Source: Paramecium sonneborni (Eukaryota > Ciliophora > Oligohymenophorea > Peniculida > Parameciidae). Taken from it: a DNA stretch of 64,000 nt. The translations under genes were made by a program, and so were the position numbers. The notes under the pieces were generated by a model that was given only the letters and a program-made list of their open reading frames with translations, ran no database searches and was not told the origin of the DNA. Location: positions 510,947 to 574,946 of the forward strand of contig CAJJDN010000047.1 of the NCBI GenBank assembly GCA_905182985.1, read 5' to 3'. Shown here piece after piece: positions 1 through 13,672 of the stretch (positions within the stretch are counted from its first letter, which is position 1; each line of letters begins with the position of its first letter).

Positions 1-2
1 AT

Positions 3-77
3 AAAAATATCAATATAGAAAAGCTAGAAAGAAAAATAGAAGAAAAATTCACAGTAAGTAATTATCAACTAGAATGA
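3..77 (+). CDS. 3' end of a gene entering from the left (partial, coiled-coil-like)
   Basis: An open frame enters from the left edge and ends at TGA (75-77). The 24 visible residues are rich in K, E and I (for example EKLERKIEEKF), as in a coiled coil. A GTAAGT...TAG segment at about 53-71 could be a last intron, in which case the true C-terminus would differ slightly. Too little is visible for a product name. It converges on the next gene, which lies on the other strand. Confidence 0.35.
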   Translation, partial: KNINIEKLERKIEEKFTVSNYQLE

Positions 78-504
78 ATGATGATGGAAATTGAATAAAA
101 ATTAAGATAAAAAATTCGTGAACTAATAATGTAAAATTAAAAATTGTAACAGGCCATTAAATAATTAAATAGCAAATGATTTAATTTCTTTACATTTTAT
201 TATTTTATTCATAAGAAAGATCTTTGACTATTTTTCTTATAACTTAAACTTTATACTTTCTATAAACATTTTAATAAAAACTTTAATTAATTAATTAAAA
301 AAAGTGTGAAAAATAATAAAATTCAAAAATATAAATAATTTAATCTTAATAAATACGTATTTCTTATTAAATAGATATTTTATTAATCTTTATATGATTA
401 GAGTAGTTCTAAGTTATAGAATAATAATTTAATTATGAAAAATAAATTGTAATTGAATAGAGTAATAATTGATTGATATAATAATATTAAATAATTTGAA
501 TAAA
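78..504. other. AT-rich convergent intergenic region
   Basis: This is the space between two convergent 3' ends. No frame on either strand shows protein-like composition, and I see no RNA gene or repeat beyond simple A/T tracts. Confidence 0.6.
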
Positions 505-1914
505 TCATCTGTGAGTACATATTTTAGATTAAGCAAATGATTCATCATTTTTAGTTAATAATCTTTAACTCTCTTCAAACATTATTTAACTTTCAGTTTA
601 AGTTAAAAGTCCTTTTAAACTTATATTTTCATCTTCTAATCGTTATTTCTCTTTAAATATTTATAATATTTCATTTACAATCTCATTTATTTATTTATCC
701 AATATTGAACTTTGAATTTCTTAATATAATTCTTTTATTCTCTCTTTAAAATGACATTCAAGATATTATATTTAATTAAATTCAATTTCTTTACAATCTC
801 CATATTAACCTATTTATTAAAATTATTTAATTTTATTCAATCTTCTAATATATTTATGTTTTAACTATCTTAAGTCTGATTATTATTATATAATATTATA
901 AGTCAATTATTATTTATCAAAATTTAATGACATCAATAGATTAGCAAATTAATTAACTGAATTTGATAAAAATTATTATTCTTTGTCATTTAATTACTCT
1001 TTTAATAATTCACTTTCTTTTAATAATAAAGTAATAGTTTCATTAAGATTACTTTCTTCATTGTTAAGCCATTCAATAATTTTAGACTAAGAATTTCTTA
1101 AAGTGTCGAGATGATTTAAGCTATTTTGATTAAATTAATTCTTGTCTTTAAATGTAAGTGATTATATTTATGAACATAGATAAAATTCATCATCCAATTT
1201 TTTTACATATGAGTTTAATCTACTTACTAATATTTGAAAATTATTCTTTAATCTTTAATTTACAATTTAATATCGAAGAAACTATTCTTTATAAATTGCT
1301 TATAATAAGAGAATATACTTATTGAATTTATTTTTCCACATTTCAGAATTAATACTATAAGTTAATATTTTTTCTATTTAAAATTATTCTTTGATAGTTA
1401 ATTATTTAGTTGTTTGAATTCCTTAGATAAATTGTAATCTAATTCTCATCTATTTTGACCATTTGTTTTATGAATCTAGGAACTATTAGATAATATTGTT
1501 AACTTAATTATAAGTTTATTAGATTTCATTAGGTTCTTGATGCCCTGTAATTTAATTTTGATAAACAAACTAAGATAGAATGCAACCAAAAAAAAGTATT
1601 ATTTAGTGAGGATTCTTGTTATACATTAATGCCATTCCAATAAGTTTTAAGCTAAATAGTGTCCATTAAATGGGCTTTCTTAAATTAAGATTATAACACA
1701 TAGACCCTGCTATGGTAATTTCACTGAATACAATCAAAATAATTCCTACAACATATTATTCTTTTTCTGTTTCTCCATCATCCTATGATAAGTTTAAATT
1801 TTATACACAATCTAATATGGAAATGTAAATGGAGACAAAAAGGCAATATAAAAGAGTAAATTAAGGACAGGCTTTGTTGCTACGAATATTTTTTAGAATT
1901 GATTTGATCACCAT
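505..1914 (-). CDS. Membrane protein with N-terminal TM segments and long coiled-coil tail
   Basis: One uninterrupted 469-residue frame from ATG (1912-1914) to TGA (505-507), with no intron needed. Residues about 20-130 hold three hydrophobic stretches (LLYCLFVSIYISIL, VVGIILIVFSEITIAGSM and a third around LKLIGMALMY...LFFGCILSQFVY). Everything after about residue 140 is charged and Q-rich with heptad-like patterns, so it is probably a cytoplasmic coiled coil. I do not recognise a family. The architecture (short membrane anchor plus long coil) suggests a tether or scaffold, which is inference only. It sits 128 bp downstream of another minus-strand gene. Confidence 0.75.
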
Positions 1915-2042
1915 AAATAGCAAGGATTGACAATGTGAAAATATAAATAATAATAGTTTAATTGAAATGAAAACTGATCCTCAATTTTTAATGTTAGAAA
2001 AATGAAGTTAAAACATATAACATAAATAATATAAATATTCGA

Positions 2043-4481
2043 TCAGCATTTTAATTCAAATATTTACAAATTTTCTCCATCAATTCTAATAATTTATCCT
2101 GATTAAATAATATTTTATGGATGTTCACCCATTTATTATGAGATCTTAAGACTAAGTTAAACCTCTGTTTTTAAGTCAATTAATTAAACAATATCTCCTT
2201 TTACTTTAAGTAAATATTCTTATTTTGGTAAAACATATATTTCATCATCAAGAACTGAAGAGTCTTCAAATTTTTTGCAAACAATTCCATTTTTTTTTAA
2301 TCCATCAGCAGTCTACAATTATTTGATATTAATAACAAATATTTTCTAAATAATACTAATAGTAAAATGTACATTTTAGTTATAAGATTTTGGTGGATTG
2401 TTTTCTATTACTACAAAACTTCCTCTAGAAGGTAGATAATAGAGACTTTTTACACTCCAAACTTAAATCTATTCATATGTTAATGTTAATATTTGAGTAC
2501 AAATATTTGACATATCTACTAAGAAAAATAAGATTTCTCCTCCATCTTTTTCCTTATAGCATTTATTAACAGCTAAAATATTATTTAATCTAGCATGTTT
2601 CATATTTTCACTATAAATAATATAAAAAATGATTACTTATCAGTATATTCAACTGGATTCAATATTTAACCATCATTTACATTTATTTTTTCAGATAGAA
2701 TTTGTTTTAAACTATGCGAATTATAAATTCTTAAAAATCTATATCTAGGATATTTGCTTCCGAATATATGAAATTATTTTAAAGGTGTTCCTGCTATACA
2801 AACTTAATCTTTATCAGATAAAAATGCTATCGATCTAAATTTATTTATGATTATACGTTATTTCACTTAGATCTTCTATCTTCCATATATATTTAAGTCT
2901 CATTTCTTCTATACTAAATATTCTTATTAAGTAATCTGTTCCCAGTGTTCCGAATTTCTTTTCTTATGAATCTGCCCATTCAAATATTCTCTAAATTCTT
3001 ATTTTCTTCATTTCACTATGATCTCTAATTTTACCTTCTTCTGAATTCAGATTCAAATTCCAAACTGTTATTACTTCTTTATCTGAAACTGTTATTAAAT
3101 AAGAATGATCTTTAAATAATAAAACTAAGTGTATCTTTGAATATGTATTATAATTTGCTCTCATATTAAATCTTGGAGGATTTTATTCAAGATATTATTT
3201 ATCAGAAACATTTATTTGTTACTTTTTTTCCATTTCAAAAGGAGCCAAATTTTTTAAATTACCTTTAAGATTATATTTAATTTTTTATTTTTCACTAGAT
3301 TCTAGCCTATCTTATCTAAATTATTCTAATTAATTTTTAGGTATTATTTCTGATTGATAATATCTTTGTCTTCTTGGAGTTGAATTTTCTGTTTAACTTT
3401 TTATAATTACTGATTAAATTAATTATTATTATTCAATATTCTTCTTATCTACTTCTTAATTTATTTCTTAACTTTAATTATTTTATGATGTATTTTAATC
3501 TACCTTTTATTTAACATCTTCATTTATTTATATACTATCCTTTTTACCATCATTTTATTATTATTCTTAAAACTAATTTGCCGTAATTTATTATTATTCT
3601 TCCTCATTTTATTAATTAGGTTATTCTTATAAAAATGATGATGCTTGTTTTTATTATCTTGATTCTTTTTTTTCAACTGAAGATTTTAAATTAGTTTTAA
3701 AATCATCTTTTGATTTTTTTGGTTTTTGAGTCTCCTATTATGGTTATTCAATTTATTTTATTTTCTTTTTCGCTTAAGGACTCATAGGTTCTAATTAATA
3801 TTTAGGAGGTGTATTCTATAATAAACAAGGAGAATAAGTTCGTAATATAAAATATTGATTAGAATCAGGATATTAAATTAGATGGATATCCCCTTAAACC
3901 GAATTTTAATATCTAAAAATCATTATTGTATTTGATATATTGTAATTAGAAGTCTTACCGTATTTATTCATTATGTAATCGATTATTATTTTCTTTTCTT
4001 CTTCTGTAAATTTGAAATTCTCAAAAATTTACGCTATAATAACATTATCTGCAATTTTCACAAAAGGATTTGCATTTCTTACCATATTTATTTAAATATC
4101 ATGTCTAAATAAAGAATATTACACATTACCTTTAAATATTTTCAATTAATACATTTTTCCATTCAGTTTCTTAATCATCTAATGCTAATATAGTTAATTT
4201 ATTGTTTTTTTCAAAGCATTAAAAATTCATTGAACTTGTAATGATTGCAGTTATTTTAATATCGGTACCTTCACACGGATCTATGATTCCTGAATATAAT
4301 TATTAAATGATTTACCTTCAGCAGGTTGGATATGAAATATCATAGGATTTGGAGAAATAATTTTATAAGGGACATAATGTAAAGTAAGATTAAGAATATT
4401 GAAGGAAGTTGATAAATTATCAAGGGATAATGAAATATGTTCAGGTGTGATTTCTATTATGTGATTATGTTCTTCGTCCAT
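2043..4481 (-). CDS. MSP (VAP-like) domain protein with C-terminal WD40-type repeats
   Basis: About 770 residues after removal of five short introns (26, 25, 22, 26 and 27 nt; the first spans about 4282-4307). Residues about 10-100 match the major sperm protein/VAP fold: a strand LTLHYVPYKIISPNP, then IQPAEGIIDPCEGTDIKIT, which corresponds to the VAP core 'RPNxGIIDPG'. A long Q/K/S-rich linker follows. The C-terminal third has WD40-like strands (VITVWNL, LIRIFSI, IQVWSV). MSP domains in VAP proteins bind FFAT motifs at membrane contact sites, and free MSP domains also occur in cytoskeletal and ciliary proteins. No C-terminal membrane anchor is visible, so this is not a classical VAP. I am confident of the MSP domain, fairly confident of the WD40 assignment, and make no claim on the partner. 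Confidence 0.75.
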
Positions 4482-4570
4482 ACAAGAAATTAAATTATAT
4501 GCAATAATAAATATTTAAGATAATATATTGGGAATGATTGTATTCTATATGTAGAATTTTTTAAATATTT

Positions 4571-6688
4571 TCAAGGAATTGATGGATTAACTAATATTAA
4601 TAATAGATTTAATAAATACCTAAACAATCTAAAGTGAATTCATCAATATTTCCATTCAAACAAAAACAACTGCTACCTTATTGAATGAAAGTGTCTTCAC
4701 ATTTTAAACAAGTTTTTTAGTCTGAACATTTCTAACAACCTATTGGACATAATGCACATTTTTATTATTCAATATCAAAAATAAAGCCACTATTACAATC
4801 CTAATCTTAAGAATTTTACTCTATTATCCATTCAGTACAATCATTTTTATCAGGACCAATACAAGTTCTACAAAGTGGTTAACATCTTTATATCATAATG
4901 TTGAGATTTGAAATACCAAAACTAAAATACGTATCTGCAGATGTAACTGATATCATTGCAATACTTAAATTAGTTGCTTGATGTTATATTTCTGAAAATA
5001 TTTTTTATACTTCATCATTTTAAGGATTAATTTTTATTATTTATTATTAATCTATTTAAATAGTAACACTGTTCTCTTTATATAAGATACTGTTCTATGT
5101 AATTTATTAAGGAAACTCAAATGTCATTATCTATAATTCTAAAATAATTTTATGATGAGGTGGTAGATTAATGAATTATTTATGAAAATATTAGTTTCCA
5201 TTATCTTTTAATCCACCAAAATATCTGACACCATTATAAAATGTTCCAAATTAATTTTAATAAAATGAATGGATACTTTTTGTATTTTTCACTATAAAAT
5301 TAGTGATAAGATTATCATCAAAAGCTCTAAGCAAAGTAGTTGTTAATGGATATTCCTCTGTAGCATCCTTACATACTTAATTATTTTAGATAGAATAATT
5401 TGGACATTATGTAACACATTTTCCTAAATAAAGATAATATCCAATTTTGCATGTACTACAGAAGAGTTTGCTTTTACATGAATTACAATTGGCTTAACAA
5501 TTTATTGTATTGATTACAATTTAATTTATACCCCATAGTAGATTATTATTACTAGTAACACTTATTGTAATATTTGATATAGGCAATGCATCTATAATAT
5601 AATCAATATGATATAATAAATATCCCTTTGATTCTGTCTCATTTTTATAGTGTAATGGAGTTATCAGTTTATTAATCTTATCAACTTGAACATAAATTTC
5701 AGGTTAATATTATGATTTAAAGATGAAAATGTCTCCTCTTATTCTTAATTGTTGATAAGGCTAAGCATTATTTAATCTATAATTTATAGATTAACCTGAA
5801 AAGAATTTTCCGACTCCTTTTTCATTCATATTAATGTAGAATTTATCAATTAATGGAGATATTTTCCCATTTTCAATCATTGACCATCCTGTAAAATCAT
5901 ATATGTTCCAAAAGTATTAATTTATCTATTCCTATTCTAAAATTAAATCATTATAATACTATCATCTAATACACACATATCTAAAATTTCATCAAAATAT
6001 TCATTCAATTCACATTTATTTATACATTAATTTTAATTCAAACTTAAATAAGGTATAATAGAAGGACATTTACATTCATTTGTTTTCTTACTTAATTAAG
6101 CTCCTATAAAACAAGATCTACATTAATTCTTTTCTGGTCCAACACATTATGAACAAGATTCATGACATTATTTTGGTATTATTTAAATGTTTCTAATTCC
6201 TAATGAAAAATTTATTGAATTCTCTAATTAAAATGCCAAATTTAAGTTTTACTAATAATGTGTGTAAGTCTTGAAATAAGTATTAGCCTATATTTAATTG
6301 CTATTTAAAATTAACTATAATAAATATATACTCATCACAAAATGGAACTGAATGATCATTTTGCACTGAATATTAATCAATCAGAATACCATCAAGTATA
6401 ATATTTATAGACTTATTGATATAATCTCCTCTTAAATAAAAATCAACAAAAATATCAACTGCAAAATGAGACTCAAGTATTTTAAACTCATAGTTGACAT
6501 TTGGTTAAATTTAACTTAGATAATAAAAGTCAATTTTATTAAGCAGAGTACATCTCATTATATTAGATGATTAATTAAGCTAAACTTCACTCAATTCTTG
6601 ATAAACTCTTGAAGTATCTAACAAATAGTTATTCAACTTAATTACTAATGTTTTCTAAAATGCTAAAAATTACTAATATCAACATCAT
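4571..6688 (-). CDS. Secreted cysteine-rich protein with furin-like/growth-factor-receptor repeats
   Basis: 668 residues after four introns (28, 31, 23 and 29 nt). The start is the first of two adjacent ATGs and begins a short hydrophobic signal peptide (MMLILVIFSIL). The mature part alternates beta-rich segments of about 150 residues with Cys clusters of furin-like type, such as CHESCSQC, CNSCKSK...CSTC, CRTCIGP and CPIGCQKCSDQKTCLKC. No C-terminal TM helix is seen, so it is probably secreted or wall-associated. This kind of repeat is common in ciliate surface proteins. The function is unknown. It could be one member of a larger family of Cys-rich surface proteins. Confidence 0.75.
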
Positions 6689-7351
6689 TATAATAATTTA
6701 TTTTAAATTATTTTATTCCTATTAATAAAATAATTGAACAATTTAATTCAACTAACTTAATATAATATTTTTATTTACAATTTTTGTGCAACATATCAAT
6801 TTCCAATTATTATTATAAAACATAAATTATGTAAATAAATAGTTTATTAAATACTTAATAAAACAAAATATCTTATAATTTTATTAATAGATATCTCATG
6901 TAATATTCCATTCACAAATTATAAATTTAATGTAAATAATTAAAGATCTACTTTATTAATAGTGTTTATAAATACTTTTCTTTAATTTCTGAATAAAATT
7001 GCAATTTCTTTTTTGTAATTTTAAATTTTATAATAAGGCTAGAGATATTTTTTTAGATTTAATTTCATAAAACAAATTGAGTAATAGATGTCAAATTAAA
7101 TTATTCGAAATTTTAAGTTTTATTAGTATTTTGAAATACAATTAATTCAAAGATCTAATTTGATTAATATAAATAAAAGAATTAATTATTGGTGAATTTT
7201 TGAAAATTCTGATTTTGTGTTTCAAATTATAACTTTTTTCTATTAAGATGTAAATTTAATCAACCTAAATTTGATGGTTTTAAAGCTTAAAAATATAAAT
7301 AAATATTAATGTAATACAATAATATAGATTAATAGTCTTTTTCATTAATTT
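6689..7351. other. Divergent intergenic region
   Basis: This lies between the start of the minus-strand Cys-rich gene and the plus-strand first histidine kinase, so it should hold both promoters. It is very AT-rich (many TTTAAT and TAAATA words). I see no coding frame, RNA gene or clear operator. Confidence 0.6.
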
Positions 7352-10241
7352 ATGAATTATTAAATACTGTTTTATACTCAAATCATTCAAAACATTTGGT
7401 GGATAATATGTTCATGGATATTTTATTAGCATAATGATTATTACCTTTGTATTCTTTCTGTAAGTAGTATTGTTATACGGATTACAATAATAATTTTAGA
7501 AAGAAAAATTGCTCATACATTTGTTTTAGCAATTTTATATTTGCTTTAAAATTGCTTATATACAGAGGCAAGTATAAGAATGCCTTTGAATAATCCTTTT
7601 ACAAACCATTCAAATTCTTTGATGATAATAATCAACTATGAACATGCTAACAAAGAATAAAAAGAAAATATTTAAATAATTTCAAAGTTCGGTTTTCCGA
7701 TATTTTGTTTGTTAAGAATAATATCAATGACATTTATTGAAACAAATTATTCAATTTTAGAAAGCTGCATAGTAATTTTTATTTTTATATGTTTGATAAC
7801 AAAGGATGAATTAAAAAAAAAAAAATAAAAAATTTTCAATACAGTGAAAGACCCAGGATCTTAAGATTAACATAATTTCAATTAAAAATTTTTAAGTTTT
7901 ATCTAATAAGATTCTAAAAGATTATCTTTGGGAGCATCTTTTAAGAAAAGTAGAACTCATTATTCATAGCATCAAGAGAAACCAGAAGACTTTTAAAATA
8001 TCCCATTATACAATGATCCTAGAACTATGGAGGAAAATATAAAAACTTCTTTATAGTTTTAGAGCTTAAAAAAAAGTTTAAACAAAAAAGTATCAACTAT
8101 AAGTGCAGATAAATCAGATTAGTAGTTACATACATTCTTTTAAAATATAATAAATAATATATTTTCAGCAGGTGTAGTAATTCTTAATCAAAATTAAAAA
8201 GTAACACTTATGAATAATAAATGTGAAAAACTATTAGGTTAAAGAGGAAGTGAAAAAGTAGTAGAATGTTTAAAAAAAATAATTATTACAAATTCTTTAC
8301 ATGAAAATGATGAATCTCCATTAGAACAAGTTCCTCCAAGGTCTTAAGCTAAAATGAACAAAGTAACTTTTGAAAGAATTCTTAAATATTATCATGAGAA
8401 CTAATTAGAATTAGATATATTTGATGCATTTCTATTTCCACAAAAATATCTGCATTAATTCTATCAAAATTTATCTCCTCATTCTGAACTTGATTAAAGA
8501 AGTAGTCTTTCAGAATCAATAAATGAAACATTTTTATAAAGAAAAGATGCTGTAACTTATGAACATATGATTAGTGGAGAAAATGGCATTTTAAAGAAAT
8601 TAAGAATAGTTATTATACCCACTTATATGACAAATGCTCAACAAGAATAACTCTCTTATCCTTCATATTAAAAAGTTCATATAAGTAAAACTGCAATATA
8701 AGCAGAAAGTGTACAACCTATTATAGTAATTAAAATAAAAAATATAACTAAAAAACATAAGATAGAATAAATGAATAAAGAAAAAGAGATACATAATTCT
8801 TTACTCAAATCTTTTTCACATGAATTAAAAACTCCTTTAAATAGTAGTCAAGATATGCTTATGATATTAAAAGATAAGATTAAGGATCCTTTACTTTTAG
8901 AGTATGTTGAGATTGCTCACATATCAATTATATTTTTAATCCATTAAATTAATGATATTTTAGATTATGCAGCTATGTAATCAAACACATTTAAATATAG
9001 ATATTTTGAATTTAATTCACGTGAAATTGTTGATGAAATTAAATATATATATTCTAAACAATTAAATTCAAAAAAAATTGAGTTGTAAGTTAAATTTGAT
9101 GAAAAATAAATTGGCAATATTAGATCAGATAAATAAAGAATAATGTAAGTATTAATCAATTTATTAAATAATTCTTGTAAATTTACACCTGAAGGTGGTA
9201 AAATTGTTTTTTCTTTAAAATTAATAGATTATTCTTTTATTAAACTTTAAGTTAAAGATTCTGGTGTTGGGATTGGTTCAGATTAATTATAAAATTTAAG
9301 AAAAGTTTTGACTAGTTCAATGGGGAAGAGTCTTCATAGATCAAGAATCAAAAAAAGTTTAGGTTTGGGATTAAATATTTCTGCAAGAATTGTTGAAGGT
9401 TTGATAAAAAAAAATGATGGAACATTAGAAATTATTTCAAAAAATAAAAATGAAGGAACAAAAATATATTTTATAATAGAGAATCTTTTAATTTGTAGAG
9501 ATGAATCTGTTAGAAATCCAATGATTTCTGAATATACAAATAAAAATAATACTTATAAATAATAAATGTCTTAATATGAAGGTAGTCATTGTAGTTAAAT
9601 TTTACCACTTTTAAAATAATTATCTGAAAATTCAAAATTTGAACCTTAATCTCCTTCTAAAAAAAGTAGAACAAATAAAAGTAAATTTTTTAATATGTAT
9701 CCAATAAATTAAGAAGAAAGTTCTTTAGATATGGCAGATAATTATTCATAACATATAGAATTACCTATAAGTCCTGAATATTTTATTTATAAGGAAGTAA
9801 TTGATTTAAAGAAACAAAAGATTCCTTAATGTTAATTCTGTGCAAAAGTACTTATAGTTGATGATATTCCTTTTAATTAGATAGCATTAAGAGCACTTCT
9901 TCTACATTACAATATTAAAGTTGAATAAGCATATGATGGTTATTAAGCAATAGATTTAGTTAAGAAATAATTAGATAAACATTGTTAATATTATACATTA
10001 ATTTTTATGGATATAGAAATGCCTGGTATAAATGGCTTTTAAGCTACTAAAGATGTAAAATAATAAAATAAATTAGATACTTAAAATTACTTTTGATCAG
10101 ACATATATTATAATGTGTTCTGCATATGACACTGAAGAAAATTTTAGAGAAGGGGAATCAGTAGGAATGGCTGAGTTTCTACCTAAACCTGTCAACTAAA
10201 AAGAGTTAGAAAGAATATTATATAGATTTGGTTTTCTATGA
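7352..10241 (+). CDS. Membrane hybrid histidine kinase with receiver domain (HK1 of three)
   Basis: 955 residues with one 22-nt intron (10055-10076). Residues about 10-155 are hydrophobic (around IWWIICSWIF to ILESCIVIFIFICLI), giving several TM helices. A PAS-like stretch (GVVILNQNQKVT) follows at about 275. The HisKA domain has SFSHELKTPLNS with the phospho-acceptor His at about residue 490 (8819-8821). The ATPase has the N box LLNNSCKFTPEGG, the G1 box VKDSGVGIG and the G2 box LGLGLNISA. The receiver has VLIVDD, the phospho-acceptor Asp in MDIEMPG, CSAYD and LPKP. It should autophosphorylate on His and pass phosphate to its own Asp. A run of 13 A at 7813-7825 lies in frame. It heads a tandem set of three paralogues. 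Confidence 0.9.
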
Positions 10242-10632
10242 TATATATATACTATATTAATTCTCACAATTTTGTATTCCTTTATTATAATAATCTTTAT
10301 CTCTTTATCAGTAAGAGGTTTAAAAAAAATTATCTTTATTAATCAAAATTTTATCTTCATTTCAATGATATATCAAAATTTAAGAAAAATATAGCTTATT
10401 ATAAAATTTAGGATGAAAAAATAATCAGTAAAAAATTTGAAATAATCGAATATATAATTGATTGAATTATTTTTTAATATATATAGAGATTAAGTAGAAA
10501 AAAATAAGTATTATAATATGATTATTTCATTATTTTTGAAAATAAATTAAAAAATCAGAGTAGTTAAACTTACCAAATAATAGTTTTCATATCTAAATTT
10601 TGTCAAGTATTGTTTTTTATTAATTAAATTAA
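10242..10632. other. Spacer between HK1 and HK2
   Basis: 391 bp of AT-rich DNA between tandem co-directional genes. It presumably holds the HK1 3' end and the HK2 promoter. No coding frame or RNA gene is recognised. Confidence 0.6.
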
Positions 10633-13564
10633 ATGAAATAAAAAGGAGATTAAATAAAAAACATTTTGAAAAGTATAGTTGGAAAATCTATTTTAATTGC
10701 AAATATCTCATAAGGGTTATGGTGGATATTTTTATCTCTTTATATGTTTGATCAACCTAATTATGAAGCTCTCTCTTTATAAATATCATGCACAATTTTG
10801 AGAATTTTATAGTAGATAATAATTGAATAACGATTTGAAAAATAAACGATTTTACATTTAGTCTCACTCTTTTATTCTGTACTGTATATAGAAACTTTTT
10901 TATTTTTAAAATACAATAATCCATTAGGCACATATGCAAATTGTTTACTATTTATTATAACTTATAAACAATATTTGGCAATATCTGATGATAAATCAAA
11001 AAGAATATGCAAAATAGGATTTCCATGTTATATTATATTTAGAAATATCATCTTAATATTTACTGAGTTTAATTTTTATCTAATAGAAAGTCTAATAATA
11101 TGTTTGGTTATTTTTCTTTCATTAGCATATAATGATGAATCATTTAACTTTTCATGTTTATGTAGGAAAAAGTTTAAAAATATATTAATCGAATAATAAT
11201 AAATTTAAAAAATAGAAGAGCATGAATCACCTAATCATTTATAATTAAATTAATCCTTAATTAAATCTTTTAGTCGAATGTCAATAGGATAAACACCACT
11301 TAAAAGTCAAAGTATTTTTTTAAAGGAAATGACATATGAATCAAAGTTGATTTAATTATCAAATTTAGGATAAACTTAAAAATTATAAAAAACCTAATTT
11401 TTGGGTAATAAAGGTTCAGAAATATAATTCCATTAATTTTATCAAAATTTAATAAATTCTTTTCCTTAAGGAGTATTAATACTAAATTAAAATTAATAAG
11501 TAAGTTATTATAATAATAAATGTGAGAAATTGCTAGAATGTTCAGGATCAGAATAAATAGTTGATAAAATAAGATAATGTTTAAATAGTGCTAAAATGCC
11601 TGAAAATGATAATGAAATTACAAATCTTTTAAGAACACCAAGACATAATAAATAATTAAATCAATATGCTTTATTTAGAATAGTGAAAGAATTATAAAAG
11701 GAAAGTTTATAAATTGATATTTTAGATATAATTCTTTAACCTTAAAAATACTTATAATTTTTAGAGTAGAGATTAGATTAATTGGGTAGTTAAGATGATT
11801 CTAGAACAGATCAATTAACATGTTAATAATAAATGTTTATCTATGAATGGTTATTTGAATCTAATTAAAGTAGAAAAATTAAATAAAAGAAACTTAAAGT
11901 TATTTTAATTCCAACTTTTTTGACTGGAAACTAATAAGAATACATATCTATGCCTTCTCACAACAAATTTCCAAGTAAACTTAATATCTAACTTTAAAAT
12001 GACATAGAAATGCCTGTATTATTAATAATGATTAAAAATATTACAAGTAAACATTAATTCAAATAAATGAAGAATGAATAAATAATACATCATAGTTTAA
12101 TAAAATCTTTTTCACATGAATTACGAACTCCTTTAAATAGTTGTTAACAAATGTTAAGTTTAATAAAAAGTTAATCTGTTGAAATGAAGATTTAAAATTA
12201 CATAGATATTGCACAATGTTCAATTTCTCTTTTAATTCATTAAATTAATGATATTTTAGATTATGCTGCAATTCAATCATTTTAATTTCAACATCGTATT
12301 ACACCGTTTACTTTTGGAAATATTGCATAAGAGTTATATAATCTATATAAAATACAAATGATTTAAAAACATATTGATTTTACAATTAAAATCTAACCAA
12401 ATTTAAGTGATGCTACAATTTTTAATGATCAATAAAGAATATTATAAATATTGGTAAATCTTTTGAATAATGCAAGTAAATATACAAAAGAGGGAGGTTA
12501 TGTAAAATTAAGCATAAAATAGAAAAGCCTTTTTTAAATAAATATTAAAGTTAAAGATAATGGTATAGGAATAGAAGATGACAAATTAACATTAATTTAA
12601 AATAGTTTAATTGGTAACGTTGAATTAGGTGCTAGATTAAAAACATAATAAGTTACCTAAAAGGCTGGATTAGGATTAAATATTGCTGCAAAAATAGTAG
12701 AAGGATTAACTGAATCAAAAAATAATTAATTGATAATAAGTTCAATTTAAAATAAAGGAACTATCGTACAATTTTAAATTTAAAATTTCTTGCAAACTTA
12801 AAATGATTAATAATAATCCTCAAATTTATTATCTCAATTAACAGGTAGATTTAATTAATCTGGATTGTAATAAACCTTAAGTGAAAGAAAATTTGATGAA
12901 AGAATACCAAAAAAGTTAAGTATTTCAAATTCAAAGATGGACTATGAAATGTAGCTTCCAGATAATTTCTTATAAGATTCAGAATCATCTTTAGAAACTC
13001 CTTAGTTAAATGATTCCAATAAATAAAAATAAATAGAATTACCTATCAGTCCAGAATATTTTTCACATAAAATAATTGAATCTTGTTAAACTATTGTAAA
13101 TTAAGAATTATTTTCTTTTAAAAAGAACCTTCATCTATGTTAAGATTGTAAAAGTGTATTAATTGTAGATGATATTCCATTTAATTAGATTACATTGAAA
13201 TTAATGCTATAAAATTATTAAATTGATTCTGATTAAGCATTTGATGGATTTCAAGCTATAGAAAAAGTTAAATCAAAAATGGTAGAACACTGTAGTGCAT
13301 ATAAATTGATTTTTATGGATATTGAAATGCCAGGTATAAATGGATTCCAAACGAGTAAAAAAGTATTGAATTTTCTTATCTTAGATTTTAGAAATCACAG
13401 GTAAATAAACTTTCATTGTAATTTGTTCTGCCTACGATACTCAAGAGAATTTCATTGAAGGATAAAAGATAGGAGTTAATTCATTCCTACCAAAGCCTGT
13501 TAATTAAAAAGAATTAGAGGTAATTTTACGAAGGATTTTCCCTTAGAAAAAAGGGTTGTGTTGA
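10633..13564 (+). CDS. Membrane hybrid histidine kinase with receiver domain (HK2 of three)
   Basis: 969 residues with one 22-nt intron (13363-13384) at the same place in the receiver as in HK1. The N-terminus is hydrophobic with about five TM segments. A PAS-like segment (GVLILNQNQQVS) follows. HisKA has SFSHELRTPLNS with His at about residue 495 (12115-12117). The ATPase has LLNNASKYTKEGG, the G1 box VKDNGIGIE and the G2 box AGLGLNIAA. The receiver has VLIVDDIPFN, MDIEMPG, CSAYD and LPKP, so all catalytic motifs are intact. It is the closest relative of HK1 by arrangement and motif spacing. A sensory input cannot be named because no extracellular domain is visible; the signal may be sensed by the membrane part itself. 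Confidence 0.9.
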
Positions 13565-13672
13565 ACAGTTTTATGTTTATACTTTTTTCAATAATTTAAT
13601 ATAAATATACTATCCAGTAAATTGTAAGGAACATAATTTATTATTTTTACAATATAATTATATTTATAAATA

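Noticed and set aside
7800..7860. Apparent frameshift in HK1 at the long A tract
   Set aside because: It arose from miscounting. With 13 A residues the TM frame and the kinase frame are the same, and the coding length after the single intron is a multiple of three.
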